The notes under the pieces: model-generated
What the model was told of the DNA's origin: nothing
The model's input: only the letters and a program-made list of their open reading frames with translations
Databases searched by the model: none
Assembly (NCBI GenBank): GCA_024695725.1
Contig: JAILHQ010000126.1
Coordinates: 1-11,964 of the forward strand
Source: Cyanobacteria bacterium RUI128
GTDB lineage: Bacteria > Cyanobacteriota > Vampirovibrionia > Gastranaerophilales > Gastranaerophilaceae
DNA: 11,964 nt
Reading direction: 5' to 3'
Made by a program: the position numbers and the translations under genes
Shown here: one piece after another, positions 1-6,971 of the stretch
How positions within the stretch are numbered: position 1 is the stretch's first letter
Layout of the letters: the number at the start of each line of letters is the position of its first letter

Positions 1-1
1 T

Positions 2-532
2 AAGACACTTAACCTTATTGATGAAAGCGAAAACGCACTTCTTTGGGTTGTTGACTTCCCTATGTTTGAATGGTCAGACGAAGAAGAAAGATTCATGGCT
101 ATGCACCACCCGTTCACATCACCTAACATTGACGACTTAGACAAGTTAGACAGCGGTGATTTGGGTAATGTTAAATCAATAGCTTATGATATCGTTTATA
201 ATGGTACTGAATTAGGCGGCGGTTCTGTCAGAATCCACTCACCTGAAGTACAAAAGAAAATCTTCAAGGCATTAGGTTTGACAGAAGAAGAAGCAACCGA
301 AAAATTCGGGTTCATGGTTAATGCATTACAATACGGTACACCACCTCACGCAGGTTTGGCTATCGGCTTAGACAGATTGGTTGCTCTGCTTTGCAGAACT
401 GATTCTATCCGTGACGTTATTGCGTTCCCTAAGAACTCAGGTGCTAAATGTCTGATGTCAGATGCTCCTGGCGAAGCTTCCTTACAACAAATGAGAGAAC
501 TTCACCTTAAATCAACAGTAAAACCTCACTAA
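2..532 (+). CDS. aspS: Aspartyl-tRNA synthetase, C-terminal part (5' end outside window)
   Basis: Charges tRNA with aspartate in the cytoplasm; a class II aminoacyl-tRNA synthetase. Only the last 176 codons are present. The reading frame is open from base 2, so the gene begins upstream of the window. The visible part is the end of the class II catalytic domain. It begins with the bacterial AspRS stretch [12 protein letters not shown], then HHPFTSP, the [12 protein letters not shown] segment, and motif 3 ([13 protein letters not shown]), whose Arg contacts ATP. The protein ends with the usual bacterial tail containing DVIAFPKN and a short helix. The anticodon-binding domain, motifs 1 and 2 and the residues that separate discriminating from non-discriminating AspRS lie outside, so tRNA specificity cannot be judged. 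The stop codon is TAA at 530-532. No co-transcribed gene follows; a structured element and a terminator do. Confidence 0.96.
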   Translation, partial: KTLNLIDESENALLWVVDFPMFEWSDEEERFMAMHHPFTSPNIDDLDKLDSGDLGNVKSIAYDIVYNGTELGGGSVRIHSPEVQKKIFKALGLTEEEATEKFGFMVNALQYGTPPHAGLAIGLDRLVALLCRTDSIRDVIAFPKNSGAKCLMSDAPGEASLQQMRELHLKSTVKPH

Positions 533-533
533 C

Positions 534-655
534 GGATTTTCGGCAGGGCGAGCAACGAAGTTGCGAAACTCGTAAGAGCAAATGGCCCGATGGAACGACT
601 AAATCCTGAAAGGATTTAAAAGTGGAATGTAGGGCTATGCACACCCGAATAATCC
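534..655 (+). ncRNA. Candidate structured RNA element behind aspS (unknown class)
   Basis: Starts two bases after the aspS stop. The outer arms 534-543 and 645-655 are complementary over 10 bp with a single bulged T at 650, closing a domain of about 120 nt. Inside are a hairpin at 549-572 (CGAGCAAC, loop GAA, GTTG, 5-base bulge, CTCG) and a perfect 8-bp hairpin at 600-618 (TAAATCCT, loop GAA, AGGATTTA). GGGC at 546-549 or 632-635 could also pair with GCCC at 585-588. No ORF of note lies here. It could be an aspS 3' UTR structure, an independent small RNA ending at the terminator at 681-709, or a small non-coding repeat with inverted ends. I do not recognise the family, and strand and function are inferred. 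Confidence 0.4.
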
Positions 656-680
656 AAGACAGCGGAGGGGTAAATATAAA

Positions 681-709
681 AAAAAAGAGGGTTTAAAACC
701 CTCTTTTTT
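681..709. terminator. Bidirectional rho-independent terminator between aspS and bioB
   Basis: GAGGGTT (687-693) pairs with AACCCTC (697-703) around a 3-base loop. A-runs on the left and T-runs on the right extend the stem and provide a U-tract for transcripts from either strand (704-709 for aspS, 678-686 complement for bioB). The bioB stop codon (708-710) lies within the right-hand T/A flank, so bioB ends directly at its terminator. Confidence 0.9.
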
Positions 710-1631
710 ATTTTAGTAAATTCTTACCTAACTTTTCTACTGTCTTTAAATCTTCCTCAGGGCTTTTGCCTGTTGTTGTAAGATAGTTTCCTGTAAGAAT
801 ACCTTCTACGCAGCATTTAAGAGCTCGTTCCTGACCTTCTTCTGACAGTCTCATACGTCCGCCACAGAAACGCAGAACAGATTTCGGATTCGCTATCTTA
901 AATACTGCGAGCGTTCTTAAAATATTTTCTTCATCAATTTTATCAAAATAATTCTCAAACGGTGTTTCAGGAATTGGCATTAAGATATTGATAGGAATAG
1001 AATCAGGCTGAATTTCTGCCAGTTCCATAGCCATTTCAACACGCTGTTCAACAGTTTCGCCCATGCCTAAAATAACACCGCAACATAACTCCATACCGTA
1101 TTTTTTAACCAATTTACAGGTTTCAACTCTGTCCTGCCAGGTGTGAGTGGTACAAACTTCAGGATAATAAGACTCACACGTATTTATATTATGGTGAAAT
1201 CTTTTTAAACCGGAATCAGCAAGTTTTTTTGCTTCTTCGTCATTCAGAATACCTATAGATGCGCAGCTTGAAATACCATCAAACTTATTTATTTCTTCTA
1301 TGAGCTCTATTATCTTATCAAAATTTTCCTCTGCCGGATCCTTGCCCGAAGTAACAACAGCAAAATGGTTTACCCCATGCGCTTTTGCTTCCTCAACAGC
1401 TTTGGCAACCTTTTCAGGTTCAATCAACGGATATGTTTCAATATCCGTTCTGTAATGACTGCTCTGCGCACAGTATTTACAATTTTGTGAACACTTGCCG
1501 TTACGCGCATTTACCAGAGAACAAAATTCTATATTGTTACTCATAAATTGCGCCGATAACTCAAGCAAAGTATCCAAATCCGTATTATATAAGTCTAAAA
1601 GTTCTTCTTTATCCAGTCCTATTGTTTGCAT
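708..1631 (-). CDS. bioB: Biotin synthase (radical SAM)
   Basis: Inserts sulfur into dethiobiotin in the last step of biotin synthesis, using S-adenosylmethionine and Fe-S clusters. The product has 307 residues. The radical-SAM cluster motif is C47-S-Q-N-C51-K-Y-C54, followed by AQSSHYRTD as in other BioB proteins. Alignment by eye to E. coli BioB gives C123 for Cys128, C183 for Cys188 and R254 for Arg260. The position of Cys97 is Ala91, and extra Cys residues occur at 152, 160, 184 and 256. The start chosen is the ATG at 1631, which has a GGAGGG Shine-Dalgarno site 5 bases upstream. An ATG at 1673 would add 14 residues but has no such site and lies at about the expected transcription start. 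No other biotin genes are in the window. The family is certain; the cluster type is inferred. Confidence 0.95.
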   Translation of the reverse strand: MQTIGLDKEELLDLYNTDLDTLLELSAQFMSNNIEFCSLVNARNGKCSQNCKYCAQSSHYRTDIETYPLIEPEKVAKAVEEAKAHGVNHFAVVTSGKDPAEENFDKIIELIEEINKFDGISSCASIGILNDEEAKKLADSGLKRFHHNINTCESYYPEVCTTHTWQDRVETCKLVKKYGMELCCGVILGMGETVEQRVEMAMELAEIQPDSIPINILMPIPETPFENYFDKIDEENILRTLAVFKIANPKSVLRFCGGRMRLSEEGQERALKCCVEGILTGNYLTTTGKSPEEDLKTVEKLGKNLLK

Positions 1632-1636
1632 AACAA

Positions 1637-1642
1637 CCCTCC
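1637..1642 (-). promoter_or_regulatory. Strong ribosome binding site that sets the bioB start
   Basis: Reads GGAGGG on the minus strand, 5 bases before the ATG at 1631. It favours the shorter bioB product over the upstream in-frame ATG at 1673. Confidence 0.8.
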
Positions 1643-1682
1643 GTTTAAACAATTTTACCCCAAAAAGAAACACTGGTGCCTA

Positions 1683-1711
1683 ATAATATCCATATTGTGA
1701 AGTTTTGCTAA
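1683..1711 (-). promoter_or_regulatory. Probable sigma70-type promoter of bioB
   Basis: On the minus strand, TTAGCA (1706-1711) is followed after 17 bases by TATTAT (1683-1688). The -10 matches consensus at 5 of 6 bases and the -35 at 4 of 6. Transcription would start near 1676, leaving a leader of about 45 bases before the ATG at 1631. I saw no convincing BirA-type inverted repeat over it. Confidence 0.5.
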
Positions 1712-1739
1712 TGATACAGTCTTAAAATGGTTAATATTA

Positions 1740-1768
1740 TTGACTTTTTATCATGTGGATATTAGAAT
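1740..1768 (+). promoter_or_regulatory. Sigma70-type promoter of the acyl ligase gene
   Basis: TTGACT (1740-1745) and TAGAAT (1763-1768) are separated by exactly 17 bases, each matching consensus at 5 of 6 positions. The start would be near 1775, giving a leader of about 75 bases that contains the hairpin at 1799-1824. Confidence 0.7.
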
Positions 1769-1798
1769 TATATTGCAGTTTTAAAGTGTTAAACATTG

Positions 1799-1824
1799 CA
1801 TTCTGGCTACGAAATGTAGCAATG
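1799..1824 (+). other. Leader hairpin upstream of the acyl ligase gene
   Basis: CATT (1799-1802) and GCTAC (1806-1810) pair with GTAGC (1816-1820) and AATG (1821-1824), with a 3-base bulge and a 5-base loop. The 3' arm covers an ATG at 1822 that opens an 8-codon reading frame ending at 1848, two bases before the ligase start codon. No T-run follows, so this is not a terminator. A role in translation or mRNA stability is only a possibility. Confidence 0.4.
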
Positions 1825-1850
1825 GAGTTAAATTTAGTTGGGGTTTAATT

Positions 1851-3527
1851 ATGGAATCAAGAAACAGTCGTATTTTATCATTGATGCAAGACAAAACATC
1901 AGATTACGGAGAACGCATTGCGTTAGGTATTAAAGGACTTTACGGGTGGAGAGAAATCACTTACAAAGGACTAAGTTTATTGGCTGAAAAAACAGCTAGA
2001 TACTTAATTGAAGATTTGGAATTTAAAAAAGGCGATGGTATTGCAATCCTTTCAGAATCAAAACCTGAATATGGGGCATGCGTTTTCGCATCTATCCTGG
2101 CAGGCGGAACAACCATTCCTTTGGATATTAAGCTTTCTATTTATGAATTGAAATCAATCTTATCAGATTGTTTGCCAACGGTTATGTTTGTTTCACAACA
2201 TTATTTAGATTTGGCATTAGAATTACAAAAAGAAATTGACTCTATTAAACACATTATCTTAATGGATGAACACATCAATAAAGATGGCTTAACTGATATT
2301 TATATGTTGCCTGAAATCTTCACTGCAAAATGGAGACAAAGAAGTTCTAAGTCTACCGCACTTATTATCTATACTTCAGGTACAACAGGTATGCCAAAAG
2401 GTGTTGAAGTATCTTTCAGAAACGTAAATGCGCAATTGGAAGATTTATCATATGCAATAAAAGAAATTTTACCGGATGGCAAAAAGACAACAATGTTATC
2501 AATATTACCAATGAATCATTTGTTTGAAATGACGGTTGGTTTTGGTACGTTCCTTAACTTTGGACATACAGTTTACTACACAACAAGTCTTAAACCAAAA
2601 GATATTTTAGGTGTAATGAGAGAAAAACAAGTTGAATTCATGCTCGTTGTTCCTGCTTTCTTAAAGTTATTAAAGGCAGGGGTTGAAAAGCAAATTAACT
2701 CATTACCGCCTATGACAAAATTGATGTTCAATTTTATGTATCATTTGGCTAAATTCATACCATCTTACAAAATCAAAAAAATGATGTTTAAAAAGATTCA
2801 TGACAGTTTTGGCGGTAAGTTCTTCGGTTGTATCGCAGGTGGTGCACCGTTAGATATTGACGTCGGCAGATTCTTTGAAAGAATTGGTATAAAAGTTTAC
2901 CAAGGTTACGGTCTTTCTGAAACCTGCCCTGTTGTATCAGTAAATACTGATAAACGTCAGGAATTAGCATCAGTAGGACGTCCTCTGAGACATTTTGAAG
3001 CAAAAATAAATGAAGAAACCGGCGAATTATGGTTAAGAGGACCTTCTGTAATGAAAGGTTATCATAACCAACCTGAAATGACTGCAGAAGTAATAGACGA
3101 AGAAGGATGGCTCCACACAGGTGATATCGCAAAAATTGATAAAGACGGTCATATCTTTATCACCGGTCGTATCAAGAACATGATTGTTCTTAACGGCGGT
3201 AAAAAGGTATTCCCTGAAGAAGTTGAAGCAGTTCTTGAAAAGAGCAGTTATGTTGCAGAAGTTTGTGTATTAGGTACTTCAAGACAAGGCGGTTCTAAAG
3301 ACGGTACAGAAGAAGTTACTGCAGTAATCGTTCCTAAGGCTGACTTATACAACAGCTATTCTGAAGAAGATATCGAAAGAATGATCAGATTAGATGTTAA
3401 ATCATTGTCAGATCACCTGGCTCAATACAAACGTCCGACAAACATTGTTATTTCAAAAGACGAATTACCTAAGACAACAACAAGAAAGGTAAAACGTAAA
3501 GACGTTAAACAACTCATTGGAGTTTAA
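1851..3527 (+). CDS. AMP-forming long-chain fatty acyl-CoA (or acyl-ACP) ligase
   Basis: Activates a carboxylic acid, probably a fatty acid, as an acyl-adenylate and transfers it to a thiol (CoA or acyl carrier protein). The product has 558 residues, a usual length for the ANL superfamily. It shows the P-loop YTSGTTGMPKG (174-184), the adenine-binding GYGLSET (352-358), the TGD motif (423-425), the hinge region at GRIKNMI (439-445), and a C-terminal PKTTTRKVK (540-548) whose K546 is the probable adenylation lysine. The usual Gly before that Lys is Arg545. There is no signal peptide or membrane segment. It is a single-gene unit with its own promoter (1740-1768) and terminator (3536-3565). The ribosome site is weak (GGGG at 1840-1843). 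Substrate chain length and the thiol acceptor cannot be read from the sequence, so no gene symbol is given. Confidence 0.9.
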   Translation: MESRNSRILSLMQDKTSDYGERIALGIKGLYGWREITYKGLSLLAEKTARYLIEDLEFKKGDGIAILSESKPEYGACVFASILAGGTTIPLDIKLSIYELKSILSDCLPTVMFVSQHYLDLALELQKEIDSIKHIILMDEHINKDGLTDIYMLPEIFTAKWRQRSSKSTALIIYTSGTTGMPKGVEVSFRNVNAQLEDLSYAIKEILPDGKKTTMLSILPMNHLFEMTVGFGTFLNFGHTVYYTTSLKPKDILGVMREKQVEFMLVVPAFLKLLKAGVEKQINSLPPMTKLMFNFMYHLAKFIPSYKIKKMMFKKIHDSFGGKFFGCIAGGAPLDIDVGRFFERIGIKVYQGYGLSETCPVVSVNTDKRQELASVGRPLRHFEAKINEETGELWLRGPSVMKGYHNQPEMTAEVIDEEGWLHTGDIAKIDKDGHIFITGRIKNMIVLNGGKKVFPEEVEAVLEKSSYVAEVCVLGTSRQGGSKDGTEEVTAVIVPKADLYNSYSEEDIERMIRLDVKSLSDHLAQYKRPTNIVISKDELPKTTTRKVKRKDVKQLIGV

Positions 3528-3535
3528 TAAATGAA

Positions 3536-3565
3536 AAAGGGTACCTCTTTAGGTACCCTTTCTTT
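3536..3565 (+). terminator. Rho-independent terminator after the acyl ligase gene
   Basis: GGGTACC (3539-3545) pairs perfectly with GGTACCC (3552-3558) and is extended by AAA/TTT. A 6-base loop separates the arms and TTTCTTT follows. It lies just after tandem TAA stops (3525-3530) and isolates the ligase from mfd. Confidence 0.92.
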
Positions 3566-3576
3566 AGATATTCAGA

Positions 3577-3582
3577 TATAAT
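3577..3582 (+). promoter_or_regulatory. -10 element of mfd, very close to the start codon
   Basis: A perfect TATAAT ends 8 bases before the mfd ATG at 3591. No good -35 hexamer sits at 16-18 bases, where the terminator stem lies. An in-frame TAA at 3588-3590 means no earlier start is possible, and no Shine-Dalgarno site precedes the ATG. The transcript would begin at or within a base or two of the ATG, so the mRNA is probably leaderless. Confidence 0.5.
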
Positions 3583-3590
3583 TTAATTAA

Positions 3591-6500
3591 ATGAAGATAG
3601 AGCATTCTGAAATATATTCCGAATTTGAAAGTTATGTAAGATCGTCAAGCTCGTTCTGCGTTACTGGGCTGACATCGTTTTTGCGTGTGCTTTCGTTGAA
3701 AAAATTACGTGATATTTCAAAGAAAAAAATACTGTTCATTACCTCAACAGAACAGTACGCTCTCAGATATCAGAACGACCTGAGTGCATTATTTGAAATA
3801 GACTCTGATATTTACCCTTATCAGAATGTTTCCGTATACGAGGGGGTAAATGTCAATAAGTATGATTATGCAAAACAGATAAAAATATTACTTGATAAAC
3901 CTGATTTAATCATTACTCCGGTCAAATCATTATTAGAAAAATTTCCTGACAAAAAGTTTTTTAAAGATAACTCTCTGTCACTGAAAGTCGGGGATGAAAT
4001 TTCTCAAAAGGATATGCTGGATAAACTGATGAAGCTTGGCTACAAGCGTTCAACCATGGTTAACGATATTTCAGAATTCAGCATAAGAGGAGATATCACT
4101 GATATTTACACCCTAGATGATAACCCCGTCAGAATTGAGTTTTGGGGTGACGAAATCGTTGATATAAGATACTTTGACAGAGAAAATCAACGCTCCATAG
4201 AAAAAGTCAAATCAGTAAATATCTATCCGATGTACAAGTTTGTTTTAGGCGACAGCGTTCCTGACGGGTTCCCGAAGGAACTGAAAGAACAGCTTGAGGA
4301 AGAAAAATATTTTGAAGGGATTGAGGTTTACCAAAGTTATTTCAACAAGAATTTAGTCAGCATATTTGATTATTTATCCGATGAATATATTATCATCTTT
4401 GACGAAAAATCAGAGATTTATACAAAATATCAGTTTATAGAAAAAGGATACGATGAACAGTACGCTGAAAATCTAAAAACTCAGATTATTTATGAACTGC
4501 AAGAAAAAAATCACCTTAGTTTTAACGAGTTTACGAATGCGTGTGCGCCGTTTGTAAAAATAGGGTTCAATAACTTCTTAGACAGTGAGTTTGAGGATAT
4601 TGTCGACTTAAACGGTCAGACTGTACGCTCATTCAACGCAAATATGGAAAATGTTGCAGATTATCTGTATGCACACAAAGATTACGAAATAATTATCGCA
4701 ACGAAATTTCCTGAACGAATAAAAGAAATTTTGACATGTTACGAAATATTCAATGTTGAGTTTGTAGATAATATTTCTGCCTCCGGCACGATTATTGATG
4801 AAGCAAAATTTATACTGCTGACGGATAAAGAGTTATTCAACAAACGAAACAAAGATATCACATCTTCAAAACGCTCTTATCATAAAGAAAAAGCTGAATA
4901 TATAGAAAGTATAAATGACATTCAACCGGGAGAATACGTTGTTCACACAATACACGGGGTCGGTATCTATCAGGGACTGACACAGCAGGAGCTTGACGGA
5001 CAACTAAAAGATTATTTAACAATCGAATATGCAAACAAAGATAAACTGCATATTCCGGCAGAACAGATAAACCTTCTCTGCCGATACAGAGGGGCGGGAG
5101 CCGTAAGACCAAAACTTTCCAGAATGGGCGGTTCAGACTGGGAAAAAACTAAATCAAGAGTCAAAAAAGAAGTTGAAACCATCGCTTATGATTTGCTCAG
5201 GTTATATGCAAAACGTAAAATGCAGCAGGGTATTCAGTTTGAGCCTGATACATCATGGCAGGTTGAAATGGAAGAAGCTTTTGAATACACCGAAACCCCT
5301 GATCAGATGCAGGCAATAAACGAAGTCAAAGCCGATATGGAAAACATAAATCCTATGGACAGGCTTATCTGCGGTGATGTCGGGTTCGGTAAAACGGAAG
5401 TTGCAATGAGGGCAATGTTTAAAGCAGTTGCATCCGGCAAACAGGTTGCACTTATCGCACCTACCACTATTTTGGCACTTCAGCATTATCAGACCATTTC
5501 GGAAAGATTCAAGCCTTATCAGATAGATGTAGAGTTATTGTCACGTTTCCGCACTTCGAAACAGCAAAAAGAAACCATTAAAAATATGGCATTAGGCAAA
5601 TGTGAAGTCGTTATAGGAACGCACAGACTTCTTCAGGACGGAATAACCTTTAAAGATTTAGGTCTTCTTGTAATAGACGAAGAACACCGTTTCGGGGTAA
5701 GACATAAAGAAAAACTGAAACAGTTAAGAGAAAATATTGACATAATCACAATGTCTGCAACACCTATCCCGAGAACGCTTTATATGTCCTTGTCAGGAAT
5801 TAAGGATATGTCTGTTATCAACACTCCGCCAAAGAACAGACTGCCTGTTAAAACCTTTGTGGGGAATTTCGATGAAAAAGCTGTGAAAAATGCCATTACC
5901 CATGAGTTAGACAGAGATGGTCAGGTCTTTTATCTGTACAACAGAGTTGAAACTATTGAAGAATTTAAGCTAAAACTGCAAGAGCTTGTTCCTAATGCAA
6001 GAATCGGAGTAGGACACGGTCAGCTTTCGGAAAGCCAGCTTGAAGATGTAATCGTCGGGTTTGAAGAGCACGAATACGATATCCTTCTGTGTACCACTAT
6101 CATTGAAAACGGTCTGGATATCCCTAACGCGAATACAATTATTATCCATGATTCAGACAGGTTTGGGCTTGCACAGCTCTATCAATTGAGAGGTCGTGTC
6201 GGACGTTCGGAACGTCAGGCGTACTGCTACTGTTTCTTTAAAAGCGGCAAAAATCTGACAAAAGAAGCTTATCAAAGACTTATGGCTATAAAAGAATTCT
6301 CCTCTCTCGGAAGCGGTTATCAAATAGCCATGAGAGATGTGGAGATCCGTGGTGTAGGGAACATTTTAGGTACAAAACAGCATGGCCACATGGTAAATGT
6401 CGGGTTTGATACATACTGTCAGCTTCTTGATGAGACAGTAAAAGAACTTCAGGGCGAAACGGTTGAGAAGAAAACACCTACCATTGTTGATATAAATGTA

Positions 6501-6971
6501 ACCGCATTTATTCCTGATGATTGGGTTGGCTCAAAAGAACAAAAAATGATTGAGTACAAACGTCTTGCAGACGTTCATAACGAAACAGAGCTCGGATATA
6601 TTGAATCAGAGTGGAAAGACAGATTTTCAAAAATTCCAGAAGAGGTTTCTAATCTTATAAAACTTGTCCAGATAAGACTTGCGGGAACAAAAGTCGGAAT
6701 TACTTCAATACGCGAAACAATGGACAATATAAGAATTTACACACCTTTTAACAGAGCTGAATGGAACATCCTGCAGGCTAAACTCCCGCGTGAGATTACA
6801 AGGTATATTAAATACACTCCGGCGCCTAAATCTGTTGAGGATGCAAATTCAATATTACTGTTTAATAATTCTGTTATGAATTTTAATGAAATATTTAACA
6901 TTCTGGTAGATTTGTTTTATGATATAGAAGAAATAAGAAGAGAATACAATAAAGATAAGGGGATAAACTAA
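3591..6971 (+). CDS. mfd: Transcription-repair coupling factor Mfd
   Basis: A DNA translocase that pushes stalled RNA polymerase off damaged DNA and recruits UvrA. At 1126 residues it is close to the usual length of about 1150. The N-terminal UvrB-like module includes YPYQNVSVYEGVNVN and the SEFSIRGDITDIY region. The RNA polymerase-interacting domain starts near V450 (VVHTIHGVGIY) and runs to about 505. The helicase core has Walker A GDVGFGKT (595-602), Walker B DEEH (696-699), SATPIPRTLYMSLSG, and motif VI QLRGRVGR (865-872). A C-terminal TRCF domain with SEWKDRFSKIPEEV follows. All catalytic motifs are intact. The ATG at 3591 is the only possible start because a TAA sits directly before it. 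Two genes follow in the same direction, the first overlapping by one base. Confidence 0.98.
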   Translation: MKIEHSEIYSEFESYVRSSSSFCVTGLTSFLRVLSLKKLRDISKKKILFITSTEQYALRYQNDLSALFEIDSDIYPYQNVSVYEGVNVNKYDYAKQIKILLDKPDLIITPVKSLLEKFPDKKFFKDNSLSLKVGDEISQKDMLDKLMKLGYKRSTMVNDISEFSIRGDITDIYTLDDNPVRIEFWGDEIVDIRYFDRENQRSIEKVKSVNIYPMYKFVLGDSVPDGFPKELKEQLEEEKYFEGIEVYQSYFNKNLVSIFDYLSDEYIIIFDEKSEIYTKYQFIEKGYDEQYAENLKTQIIYELQEKNHLSFNEFTNACAPFVKIGFNNFLDSEFEDIVDLNGQTVRSFNANMENVADYLYAHKDYEIIIATKFPERIKEILTCYEIFNVEFVDNISASGTIIDEAKFILLTDKELFNKRNKDITSSKRSYHKEKAEYIESINDIQPGEYVVHTIHGVGIYQGLTQQELDGQLKDYLTIEYANKDKLHIPAEQINLLCRYRGAGAVRPKLSRMGGSDWEKTKSRVKKEVETIAYDLLRLYAKRKMQQGIQFEPDTSWQVEMEEAFEYTETPDQMQAINEVKADMENINPMDRLICGDVGFGKTEVAMRAMFKAVASGKQVALIAPTTILALQHYQTISERFKPYQIDVELLSRFRTSKQQKETIKNMALGKCEVVIGTHRLLQDGITFKDLGLLVIDEEHRFGVRHKEKLKQLRENIDIITMSATPIPRTLYMSLSGIKDMSVINTPPKNRLPVKTFVGNFDEKAVKNAITHELDRDGQVFYLYNRVETIEEFKLKLQELVPNARIGVGHGQLSESQLEDVIVGFEEHEYDILLCTTIIENGLDIPNANTIIIHDSDRFGLAQLYQLRGRVGRSERQAYCYCFFKSGKNLTKEAYQRLMAIKEFSSLGSGYQIAMRDVEIRGVGNILGTKQHGHMVNVGFDTYCQLLDETVKELQGETVEKKTPTIVDINVTAFIPDDWVGSKEQKMIEYKRLADVHNETELGYIESEWKDRFSKIPEEVSNLIKLVQIRLAGTKVGITSIRETMDNIRIYTPFNRAEWNILQAKLPREITRYIKYTPAPKSVEDANSILLFNNSVMNFNEIFNILVDLFYDIEEIRREYNKDKGIN

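Noticed and set aside
590..619. 9-codon reading frame (MERLNPERI) inside the structured element
   Set aside because: It has no ribosome site, is very short, and its bases are better explained by the hairpin at 600-618.
534..655. Insertion sequence or MITE as the sure explanation of the structured block
   Set aside because: The ends are complementary, but no flanking target duplication is visible and no second copy occurs in this window, so a mobile origin stays only a possibility.
663..670. GGAGGGG, a strong ribosome-site-like word behind the structured element
   Set aside because: No ATG, GTG or TTG start follows at a usable distance; the next sequence is an A-run and the terminator.
1629..1673. 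Longer bioB start at 1673
   Set aside because: It adds 14 residues without a ribosome site and lies at about the predicted transcription start, whereas the ATG at 1631 has a strong site.
1632..1740. BirA (biotin repressor) operator upstream of bioB
   Set aside because: Single TTAACC or GTTTAAAC-like words occur, but no properly spaced inverted pair was found.
4858..5486. Minus-strand open frames inside mfd
   Set aside because: They lie wholly within an intact, strongly conserved gene and show no family features of their own.
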